NCBI GenBank assembly: GCA_032124675.1
Contig: JAQBDA010000214.1
Span: 1-5,133, forward strand
DNA: 5,133 bases
Reading direction: 5' to 3'
Origin: JAQBDA01 sp032124675
GTDB lineage: Bacteria > Chloroflexota > Anaerolineae > Anaerolineales > UBA4823
The notes below the pieces were generated by a model that was given only the letters and a program-made list of their open reading frames with translations, was not told where the DNA came from and searched no databases. Position 1 is the first letter of the stretch. Each line of letters begins with the position of its first letter. Position numbers and translations under genes: made by a program. Positions 1 to 5,133 of this stretch are shown here, in pieces.

Positions 1-756
1 GACTCCGGCACCAACCCCCAGGCTGGCCAGTGGGCCATCCCCTCCGCCAACCACAACCACCAGGTTACCGCCTACCCCGCACAGCTTGCGGGCATCGTCA
101 CGCCAGGCGTCCAGAATTGTGAACGGCGAGACCAGATCCGAAAGGTTGCCCTTGGTTATTCCCGCCAGTTGGAGTGCACTCCCGTCCCAAGATTTTTGCT
201 GGATATCGAACATCCCGGTCGCAGATGCGATCGACCAGTCCACCAGACTTTGACCGCACAGCCGGTGCAGCACATATTCTTTGATGGAGATAAACCTGGC
301 ATCAGTGGGAAGGTTCGCATGTCCTTTGAGCCACATGATCTTTGCAAGCGGATATACCGAATCGAGTGGGCAGCCTGTTCTACTGCTGATCTCTCTCGTG
401 GCAGGCTGTTGCCGCAGAGCCTTAACCAGGTCTGCGCTGCGCGTGTCCGACCAGGGCAGCGACATGCTCAGTGGATTACCGCTGCTGTCAACCGCCAGGA
501 CACTGTAGAGCTGGGAGCTCAGTGAGACTGCCCGTACCCGGAAACCGGACGGGCAGACTTCCAGGGCTTCTCGAATTGCCCCAGCAACAGCCTGATATAT
601 TTCCTCGGGGTCTTGCTCGCTCCAGCCGACCTCGGGCACCCATATCGCATACGGTCTCCTCACCAGTGCCACCTGATTCAGATTGGCGTCGAACAGGACT
701 GCCTTCGTCGCACCTGTACCGATGTCAACTGCCAGGATCAGGTCTGTATCGCTCAT
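1..756 (-). CDS. FGGY-family carbohydrate kinase, gluconokinase/xylulokinase-like (N-terminal 252 residues; C-terminus beyond the window)
   Basis: The minus-strand frame opens at ATG 756-754 and runs without a stop to base 1, giving 252 residues of a protein that is normally about 490-510. It should phosphorylate a sugar, polyol or sugar acid with ATP in the cytoplasm. Seen in the translation: the N-terminal phosphate-binding motif DIGTGATK (residues 11-18), GWSEQDPEE (44-52), a W-x-D-x-R motif (PWSDTR, 101-106), the stretch SIASATGMFD (175-184), and GGGDGPLASLG (237-247), whose Asp240 sits where FGGY kinases carry the catalytic base. The ASATG segment and the GGGDG context resemble gluconokinases more than glycerol kinases. 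At residues 82-85 the sequence is Q-L-Y-S where xylulokinases and gluconokinases usually have a Met-His pair, so the substrate may differ. An in-frame TAA just upstream limits the start to this ATG, which lacks a clear Shine-Dalgarno. It lies 30 nt after the propeller gene. The family is near certain; the substrate is unknown. Confidence 0.93.
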   Translation of the reverse strand, partial: MSDTDLILAVDIGTGATKAVLFDANLNQVALVRRPYAIWVPEVGWSEQDPEEIYQAVAGAIREALEVCPSGFRVRAVSLSSQLYSVLAVDSSGNPLSMSLPWSDTRSADLVKALRQQPATREISSRTGCPLDSVYPLAKIMWLKGHANLPTDARFISIKEYVLHRLCGQSLVDWSIASATGMFDIQQKSWDGSALQLAGITKGNLSDLVSPFTILDAWRDDARKLCGVGGNLVVVVGGGDGPLASLGVGAGV

Positions 757-784
757 TGTACGGTAGAGTTATTGATTCTTAACT

Positions 785-795
785 GTCTATTTATA
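785..795. repeat. Short direct repeat, copy 1 of 2 (GTCTATTTATA)
   Basis: This exact 11-base word recurs at 1960-1970 in the same orientation. The copy here overlaps the stop codon of the beta-propeller gene; the other lies 28 nt upstream of its start, so the two flank that gene. An 11-base repeat is expected by chance a few times in a window this long, so it may mean nothing. Confidence 0.3.
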
Positions 796-1932
796 GTGCT
801 GATATGACTTCACAGTATCGCCAAGGTACGCCTTCCAGATGATCAAGTTATATGGGTTCTCCCAATCCAGGTCGCCTCCGAACAGCTCGTGCAGGCGGTT
901 GCTGTTGAAGATCAGGTAGCCATGATTGTCGAAGGTCATCCCATCAACCCAGATCATGCGCTCATCAGAGATGATCTCTTTGAACGTGCGTTCCTGCGGG
1001 TCGTAGACCCCGATACCCATTGCCTCCAGCATGGTGTAGTAGATCAAGCCCTGGTTATCCGCGCTCATGCCATCCGTATTGGTCCCTTTGTCCCCGAGGT
1101 CCTGCACAGCCTTTTCGATCTCTGCTGGCGGAGTGCTGAAATCTTGCAGTAAGGCAGTATCGATAGCGTACAGGTTCCTGCCGGTCAGCGGGCACCAGTA
1201 GAGTGTCTTGCGGTCTGCAGAGAGGGCGATGCCATCCGCTCCGGTCCTCATCGGGCGGTCCTTCCAAATCGGTTTATCCGCGATCCTGAACCAGTAACCC
1301 GGGACATCCTGCGTGCTCTCATGCTGGTGGAGCACCCGGCGAAGCCCTTTTGTATTCATATTGTAGACGATCAAGCCTCCCTGCAGCGGATCGGTGAATA
1401 TGCCGGAATCGGCAATATAGATGAAGCCGTTGGCATTATCAACCATCAAATCGTTAAGGAAAGAAGCAGTGTAATCAGCAATCTCATCAGGTACCGGGAT
1501 CGACTCGACCAGCTCATTCTTACTGAGGTCCCAGCAGACGATCTTTTGAGCCCCCTCGATGCAGGGTTGTCCCTCGATATGACCCTGGTCTAGGAACCAT
1601 GCCCGATTCAGCTCGTCGATCTCCCACCCGAGCACCGATTGGAGCGCTGAGGGATTGCCGATCTCATTCATCTCCCAGCTTGGATAAGCGGTTAACACCG
1701 GCTTGCCGTCCACGATTTCAATTTTATTGACCGTGGCGGGGATGCCGGGCGCCCAACGCGGCACCGACAGGTAATAATTTCCATCCCGGTCTACCTTGAA
1801 CCCGGCCGGCATAGCCCCTTTCCAGTATTCCTTTTCATAAAATTCAGCTTCCATCTCCGGGTCCGCAAATAGCCAATCCAGTCGGCTCCAGTTGAAAAGC
1901 ACGTCATAGTCGCCAATTTTCATTTCCGTCAT
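787..1932 (-). CDS. Major royal jelly/yellow-family beta-propeller protein (SMP-30/lactonase-like fold)
   Basis: This complete 381-residue protein starts at ATG 1932-1930, seven bases after a GGAGG site, and ends in TAG. Family hallmarks are visible in order: FLNDLMVD (residues 158-165), GFIYIADSG (169-177), GGLIVYNM (185-192), a His/Ser/Thr segment HQHESTQ (202-208), GADGIALSAD (231-240), LYWCPLTGRNLYAI (244-257), TNTDGM (284-289) and VDGMTFDNHGYL (329-340). These are the conserved propeller strands of bacterial MRJP/yellow-like proteins, often labelled L-dopachrome tautomerase-related. That label comes from the insect yellow proteins and says little about bacterial function. There is no signal peptide (the N-terminus is MTEMKIGDYDVLF), so it should act in the cytoplasm, unlike the secreted insect relatives. 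The fold is related to gluconolactonases, and Asn160, Asp233 and Asp287 lie in conserved acidic or amide motifs that could bind a metal, but this is inference. Its place between sugar dehydrogenases and a kinase suggests sugar lactone hydrolysis or sugar binding. Confidence 0.88.
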   Translation of the reverse strand: MTEMKIGDYDVLFNWSRLDWLFADPEMEAEFYEKEYWKGAMPAGFKVDRDGNYYLSVPRWAPGIPATVNKIEIVDGKPVLTAYPSWEMNEIGNPSALQSVLGWEIDELNRAWFLDQGHIEGQPCIEGAQKIVCWDLSKNELVESIPVPDEIADYTASFLNDLMVDNANGFIYIADSGIFTDPLQGGLIVYNMNTKGLRRVLHQHESTQDVPGYWFRIADKPIWKDRPMRTGADGIALSADRKTLYWCPLTGRNLYAIDTALLQDFSTPPAEIEKAVQDLGDKGTNTDGMSADNQGLIYYTMLEAMGIGVYDPQERTFKEIISDERMIWVDGMTFDNHGYLIFNSNRLHELFGGDLDWENPYNLIIWKAYLGDTVKSYQHYK

Positions 1933-1939
1933 TGAATAA

Positions 1940-1944
1940 CCTCC
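1940..1944 (-). promoter_or_regulatory. Ribosome binding site of the beta-propeller gene
   Basis: GGAGG on the minus strand lies seven bases before ATG 1932. A second in-frame ATG (Met4) at 1923 is farther away and less likely to be the start. Confidence 0.8.
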
Positions 1945-1959
1945 ATTTATTTAGCTTTC

Positions 1960-1970
1960 GTCTATTTATA
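1960..1970. repeat. Short direct repeat, copy 2 of 2 (GTCTATTTATA)
   Basis: This is the second copy of the 11-base word, in the 63-nt gap between the HAD stop and the beta-propeller start. On the minus strand it reads TATAAATAGAC, which contains a -10-like TATAAA, but no good -35 hexamer lies 16-18 bases upstream. Confidence 0.3.
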
Positions 1971-1995
1971 CTCGATCAATCAATTCCTGGCTTTG

Positions 1996-2826
1996 CTACC
2001 GGTTTTTCCAGCATCGATAGAATTCCTGGGTGTTCTCGAAAATTGCGTCTGGATGAACAGCATAATGCTCAACTTCATACTCAGGCGTTAGTGATGAGAG
2101 GATTAAGTAAGACCTCATCCCCGCCTGCACGGCTCCTTGAATATCGATCTCCGGCTGGTCACCCAGCATACCGGCTCTCCTCGCATCAACACCAACAATT
2201 TGGAGTGCATTCTGAAAGCCTGGTAGAGCGGGCTTTCCGGTTACCCGTGCCTGTACGCCTGTACTGGCTTCCAGAGCTGCCTGAACCGCACCAGAGGCGG
2301 GCAGCAGCTGTTCACCATCTGAGTATATCGGGTCCGGGTTAGAGCTGATAAAGCTGGCACCATTGCGGATCGCCAGAGCGGCGTTCTTCAGCTTATCGTA
2401 AGTGAGCTGGCGGTCCATCCCGATGACCACATATTCTGCTGTTAGGTAATCGGACTGAGTAACTGTCAAGCCAGCCTCTTCGAGGGCTTCGATCAACCCA
2501 CGCTCGCCAACCACGTAGCAGGGAGACCCCTTTCCAGCCTCAGCCGCCAGAACACCGGCTGTGACCCGGGCAGCGGTGAGCAGGCGCTTTTCCGGGTTAA
2601 TGACGCCCAGACGGACGAGCTTCTCAACGTGGTATTGGTAAGGATAGATTGTGTTGTTGCTCAGGATGGCGTAGGGTGTTCCGTCCTGGTTGAGTCGGTC
2701 GATCAGCTCATGTGCCCCGGGTAGGACGCGCCCACCTTCATACAACACTCCGTCGATATCTAGAACTAATGCCCCAATTTCGCTTAAACTATCTTGCTGC
2801 CGGTCACGTCCAGCGCTACCAGGCAA
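1996..2826 (-). CDS. HAD superfamily subclass IIA hydrolase (NagD-like sugar/nucleotide phosphatase)
   Basis: This is a predicted cytoplasmic phosphatase of 276 residues if translation starts at TTG 2826-2824. HAD motifs with that numbering: motif I DIDGVLY with nucleophile Asp23 and acid/base Asp25; motif II Ser56 in ILSNN; motif III Lys198 in TGKP; motif IV GDQPEID with Asp223 and Asp228. Between motifs II and III lies the C2 cap typical of NagD, p-nitrophenyl phosphatase and phosphoglycolate phosphatase relatives, including VIGMD near residues 134-138, SSNPD (161-165) and a Ser/Gly-rich PASGA segment. Length is normal for the subclass. Start choice: the frame is open to ATG 2877, but that would add residues read through the SDR C-terminus and has no ribosome site, whereas the TTG has a GGAGG five bases upstream. 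The gene thus overlaps the preceding SDR by 11 nt, implying coupled translation. Subclass members act on many small phosphates; here a sugar phosphate is likely, but the substrate is not readable. Motif IV has Ile where Thr is common. Confidence 0.9.
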   Translation of the reverse strand: MPGSAGRDRQQDSLSEIGALVLDIDGVLYEGGRVLPGAHELIDRLNQDGTPYAILSNNTIYPYQYHVEKLVRLGVINPEKRLLTAARVTAGVLAAEAGKGSPCYVVGERGLIEALEEAGLTVTQSDYLTAEYVVIGMDRQLTYDKLKNAALAIRNGASFISSNPDPIYSDGEQLLPASGAVQAALEASTGVQARVTGKPALPGFQNALQIVGVDARRAGMLGDQPEIDIQGAVQAGMRSYLILSSLTPEYEVEHYAVHPDAIFENTQEFYRCWKNR

Positions 2827-3574
2827 GCCAGCCTCCGTCGACAACCAGGTCGGCACCATGGATGTATTCGCCGGCATCAGAGGCCAGCAGCACTACCGCT
2901 CCCTGCAGGTCCTCGGGCGTCCCCCATCGCCCAACCGGCATACGCGCCTCCAGGTTAAATTCAGGCTTACCCACCAGGGGGTCAGTGAGATCCGTGTGCA
3001 TAAAGCCGGGGGTGATGGAATTTACATTTACCCCCTTGGGCGCCAGTTCGTTCGCCATAGCTTTGGTAAAGCCCAGGATGCCATGCTTGGCAGCAGTATA
3101 GCCCGGAACGATCGTGCCGCCTTCATGAGATAGTAGGGAAGCAATGTTGATGATCTTGCCTGAGCCTTGCTTCACCATCTGGCGTGCTGCTGCTTGAGCT
3201 AAGAACCAGGGAGCATGAAGATTTACTTGCAAGGTTTCGTTCCAATATTTTACGGGGTAATCCAGCAAATCTTCACGCGGGCATATCCCAGCATTGTTCA
3301 CCAGAATATCCACGCTGCCCCATTCTTGGACGACTTCATCGATCAGATGGGTGAAGTCCTCGGGGGTAGCTACCAGCATGTCCACATGTTTCCACAGGTG
3401 CCTGCGTCCAAGGGCTTCTACTGCGAAGCGAGTATCCACAGGTTCATTACGGTCAAAGCTGACAATGTCTGCACCCGCCTCAGCCAGCCCCACCGCCATC
3501 CCATTGCCAAGCCCGCGCCGACTGCCAGTGACGATGGCGACCTTGCCGTCCAGTTTGAATTTGTTTAATATCAT
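2816..3574 (-). CDS. SDR-family NAD(P)-dependent oxidoreductase, KduD-like (second of a tandem pair)
   Basis: This classical short-chain dehydrogenase has 252 residues. Seen: cofactor motif TGSRRGLG (16-23), Asp41 at the end of the second strand (IVSFDRN), NNAG (93-96), and catalytic Asn118, Ser146, Tyr159 and Lys163 (Y-T-A-A-K), followed by PG (189-190). The acidic residue after strand two points to NAD rather than NADP. The N-terminus MILNKFKLDGKVAIVTG and the C-terminus VDGGWLAW closely resemble E. coli KduD (2-dehydro-3-deoxy-D-gluconate 5-dehydrogenase), as I recall that sequence; gluconate 5-dehydrogenases and 2-deoxygluconate dehydrogenases share this style. The likely substrate is a sugar acid or ketose, not identified. 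The start is ATG 3574, preceded by AAGGAG five bases upstream; a longer in-frame reading to 3667 would run through the previous gene and adds non-SDR residues. It begins 22 nt after the first SDR stops, and its 3' end holds the ribosome site and start of the HAD gene. Confidence 0.93.
   Translation of the reverse strand: MILNKFKLDGKVAIVTGSRRGLGNGMAVGLAEAGADIVSFDRNEPVDTRFAVEALGRRHLWKHVDMLVATPEDFTHLIDEVVQEWGSVDILVNNAGICPREDLLDYPVKYWNETLQVNLHAPWFLAQAAARQMVKQGSGKIINIASLLSHEGGTIVPGYTAAKHGILGFTKAMANELAPKGVNVNSITPGFMHTDLTDPLVGKPEFNLEARMPVGRWGTPEDLQGAVVLLASDAGEYIHGADLVVDGGWLAW
2832..2836 (-). promoter_or_regulatory. Ribosome binding site deciding the TTG start of the HAD gene
   Basis: The minus strand reads GGAGG here, followed by CTGGC and then TTG at 2826-2824. 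The site lies within codons for the final Asp-Gly-Gly-Trp residues of the upstream SDR. No ATG in the HAD frame has a comparable site, so this supports the TTG start and translational coupling of the two genes. Confidence 0.7.
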
Positions 3575-3579
3575 TTCTT

Positions 3580-3585
3580 CTCCTT
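3580..3585 (-). promoter_or_regulatory. Ribosome binding site of the second SDR
   Basis: AAGGAG on the minus strand lies five bases before ATG 3574. It sits in the 22-nt gap after the first SDR's stop codon and excludes the longer upstream reading of this frame. Confidence 0.8.
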
Positions 3586-3596
3586 CTGGTAAAGAC

Positions 3597-4358
3597 CTAC
3601 CGTGCCAAGAATCCACCATCCACTGGCAGAAGGATGCCATGCACATAATCTGATGCGGGTGAGGCAAGGAAAACCAATGCCCCGACCAGGTCTTCTGGCA
3701 GCCCCCAACGATCGGCTGGCACGCGATCCATAATCAACTTATTGCGGGCCGTGTCATCCATCAAAGGCAGGTTCATTTCCGTAGCCATATAACCAGGGGC
3801 AATCGCGTTCACATTAACACCCTTGCTGGCCCATTCATTCGCCAGTGCCTTGGTCATCTGAGCAACTCCGCCTTTGCTGGCAGCATAGCCAACTGTCAAA
3901 TACCCACCCCCGAAGCTGAGCAGTGATGCAATATTAACGATCTTCCCATAACCCTGCTTCAGCATATATTGCCCGGCTAATTGAGCCATAAAAAAGAGTG
4001 AGTTCAAATTCACTTCCAGGACTATATCCCAATCAGACTCACTCATCTCCTCTGCATTGCTCCAACGGGTAATCCCGACATTATTGAGCAGTATGTCCAG
4101 CCCACCTAACCCCTCAACTGCCTTTTGAAAGGCGCTGCGCAGTTCATCGCGCTTGGAGAGATCTGCCTGTATACCGATGACCTTTCCGCCGTTCGAGCTC
4201 ATCTGATCGGCGACATCGTGAATATTATCCAGCACATCGATCAGCGCCAGCTCAACGCCTGCCTGGTGCAATCCATCTGCCATACCACGTCCCAGCCCTC
4301 GACCAGCACCAGACACAATTGCTTTCTTCCCCGCCACAGAAAAAATCTCGTTCATCAT
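3597..4358 (-). CDS. SDR-family NAD(P)-dependent oxidoreductase, KduD/gluconate 5-dehydrogenase-like (first of a tandem pair)
   Basis: This complete classical SDR has 253 residues when started at ATG 4358-4356; the adjacent ATG 4355-4353 is nearly as good, and a TTG directly upstream is less likely. An AGGAAGG site lies 4 or 7 bases before the two ATGs. Seen: glycine motif SGAGRGLG (16-23, Ser in the usual Thr place), Asp41 after strand two (ALIDV), Asp67 in QADL, NNVG (92-95, a variant of NNAG), and catalytic Asn117, Ser145, Tyr158 and Lys162 in YAASK. The C-terminus PVDGGFLAR and the block NAIAPGYMATEM are typical of the KduD/Ga5DH group of sugar-acid dehydrogenases. Asp41 favours NAD. It should oxidise or reduce a hydroxyl/keto group of a sugar acid or polyol-derived ketose in the cytoplasm. 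It is clearly paralogous to the next gene over its whole length, but the substrate-facing segments after PG differ, which suggests different steps or substrates. Confidence 0.93.
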   Translation of the reverse strand: MMNEIFSVAGKKAIVSGAGRGLGRGMADGLHQAGVELALIDVLDNIHDVADQMSSNGGKVIGIQADLSKRDELRSAFQKAVEGLGGLDILLNNVGITRWSNAEEMSESDWDIVLEVNLNSLFFMAQLAGQYMLKQGYGKIVNIASLLSFGGGYLTVGYAASKGGVAQMTKALANEWASKGVNVNAIAPGYMATEMNLPLMDDTARNKLIMDRVPADRWGLPEDLVGALVFLASPASDYVHGILLPVDGGFLAR

Positions 4359-4362
4359 CAAT

Positions 4363-4369
4363 CCTTCCT
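4363..4369 (-). promoter_or_regulatory. Ribosome binding site of the first SDR
   Basis: AGGAAGG on the minus strand lies 4 bases before ATG 4358 and 7 bases before ATG 4355. A TTG immediately precedes the two ATG codons; the spacing argues for one of the ATGs. Confidence 0.65.
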
Positions 4370-4422
4370 GAATATCTTCTGCCTTGTATGAATTATTTTC
4401 AAAGCCTATCTTCGGTCAAGTT

Positions 4423-5133
4423 CTACCCATCAATGCTGCAATCCAGATGTATTTTTACTAAATCTGGTCGCCCCTCCGCTACCATCCTCAGCGCTTCTGC
4501 CCCCATCGAAAGCGGGAGGTAATGGGTGTTAATCAGGTGGACATCTATCTTCCCATCCCGCACCAATTCAATGACATCATCAAAGACAAGTGGGCCGCCG
4601 AGTGACCCGATCACGGTGAGTTCTTTAGGCATGATGGTATTTAAGTCGATCGTCTGCTTCTCTCCTTCGAACACACCGGTGATAACCACGCGGGCTCTCG
4701 GAGCAGCTGCCTGCAGGGAAAGGGTAGCCCCCTCAGGGACTCCTATTGCCTCAATGACCACATTAAATCCTTGCCCGTGCGTCACATCTTGAATCGCTTC
4801 TTCCAGCGGCTGATCCCCGAGGCGAATGACTTCGTTTGCCCCCATGCGGCGCGCCAGGTCGAGTTTAAATGGTTTGCGACCAAATGCAACCACTAAGTCA
4901 GCGTTGTGGTGACGTGCCATATGGGACGCAACAATCCCTACTGTACCGGTCCCGAAGATCCCTACACGGTCGCCGGGACCAATGCCTGCCCGCCGACAGA
5001 TCCATTCACCTACCGTGAACGGCTCTACCAATGCCCCTTCCTGAAATGAAAGATCATACAGGTGATGGGCGTGGGTGTACGGCGTTGCCATATATTCGGC
5101 GTAAGCGCCGTCATGATTGAACACGCCAATTTC
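4423..5133 (-). CDS. Zinc-type medium-chain alcohol/polyol dehydrogenase (C-terminal 236 residues; N-terminus beyond the window)
   Basis: The frame is open to the right edge and ends in TAG 4425-4423. The GTG at 5124 is an internal valine codon, not the start: the frame continues upstream as Glu-Ile-Gly, and a full protein of about 345 residues would need roughly 110 more. Seen, numbered from the first in-window codon: HDGAYAEY (7-14), which in threonine/sorbitol/galactitol dehydrogenases follows the structural zinc lobe; VEP (36-38), with the Glu near the catalytic zinc; the Rossmann motif GTGTVG (61-66); and AFGRKPFKL (83-91) after the second strand, where NAD enzymes usually have Asp and NADP enzymes have small plus basic residues. 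The Cys and His zinc ligands would lie in the missing part. It probably oxidises a secondary alcohol of a polyol, sugar or sugar acid. It precedes the first SDR by 64 nt and is the first visible gene of the cluster; other genes may lie further upstream. Confidence 0.92.
   Translation of the reverse strand, partial: EIGVFNHDGAYAEYMATPYTHAHHLYDLSFQEGALVEPFTVGEWICRRAGIGPGDRVGIFGTGTVGIVASHMARHHNADLVVAFGRKPFKLDLARRMGANEVIRLGDQPLEEAIQDVTHGQGFNVVIEAIGVPEGATLSLQAAAPRARVVITGVFEGEKQTIDLNTIMPKELTVIGSLGGPLVFDDVIELVRDGKIDVHLINTHYLPLSMGAEALRMVAEGRPDLVKIHLDCSIDG

Noticed and set aside
169..525. Open reading frame on the plus strand, 118 codons
   Set aside because: It lies antisense to the FGGY kinase frame, which carries clear family motifs; the plus-strand product has no recognisable domain.
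1945..1995. Possible internal promoter before the propeller gene (TATAAA on the minus strand)
   Set aside because: No acceptable -35 hexamer at 16-18 bases; the gap is simply A/T-rich.
2690..3133. Plus-strand open frames across the HAD/SDR junction
   Set aside because: Antisense shadows of two well-supported genes, with low-complexity composition and no motif; other plus-strand frames (889-1152, 1321-1593, 3215-3568, 4526-4792) fail for the same reason.
3575..3667. Extended N-terminus of the second SDR (31 extra residues)
   Set aside because: The extension overlaps the end of the first SDR, has no SDR-like sequence, and the ATG at 3574 has a strong ribosome site and a typical KduD-like N-terminus.
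4359..4422. Possible terminator or riboswitch in the 64-nt gap after the medium-chain dehydrogenase
   Set aside because: I found no stable GC-rich hairpin followed by a T-run and no known aptamer signature; the gap is too short for most riboswitches.
4423..5124. GTG at 5124 as the true start of the dehydrogenase
   Set aside because: The frame continues to the window edge, and a protein starting there would lack the catalytic domain and zinc ligands; it is a window truncation.
1..5133. Sulfoquinovose (sulfo-Entner-Doudoroff) pathway
   Set aside because: An SDR plus a lactonase-like protein is suggestive, but no dehydratase, aldolase, sulfoquinovosidase or sulfonate exporter is visible, so there is no specific support.

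Overview
The window is a densely packed bacterial catabolic gene cluster. All six genes lie on the minus strand, so transcription runs from the right edge to the left edge. In that order they are: the C-terminal part of a zinc-type medium-chain alcohol/polyol dehydrogenase (right edge, cut), two consecutive KduD-like short-chain dehydrogenases (SDRs), a NagD-type HAD phosphatase, a bacterial major-royal-jelly/yellow-family beta-propeller protein, and the N-terminal half of an FGGY carbohydrate kinase (left edge, cut). The gaps are 64, 22, -11 (an overlap), 63 and 30 nt. I see no terminator and no convincing promoter between genes, so one operon is the simplest reading.

Region by region: 1-756 is the FGGY kinase fragment, open at the left edge, with gluconokinase/xylulokinase-like features. 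787-1932 is the beta-propeller protein. 1996-2826 is the HAD hydrolase, probably starting at a TTG codon inside the last codons of the upstream SDR gene. 2816-3574 and 3597-4358 are the two SDRs. 4423-5133 is the dehydrogenase fragment. No intergenic stretch exceeds 65 nt, and I see no RNA gene, mobile element or CRISPR array.

The parts suggest breakdown of a sugar, polyol or sugar acid: an oxidation by the medium-chain enzyme, further oxidation or reduction by the two SDRs (closest in sequence feel to 2-deoxy-D-gluconate/gluconate dehydrogenases), a possible lactone-handling or sugar-binding propeller, and phosphorylation by the FGGY kinase. The HAD phosphatase could remove a dead-end phosphate. 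The substrate cannot be read from the sequence, and the combination matches no standard pathway I can name with confidence.

The organism is a bacterium with moderate GC content, clear Shine-Dalgarno sites and some TTG start use. The protein style resembles environmental Chloroflexota (Anaerolineae-like) or similar sediment bacteria, but this is a weak impression and not a demonstrated assignment.
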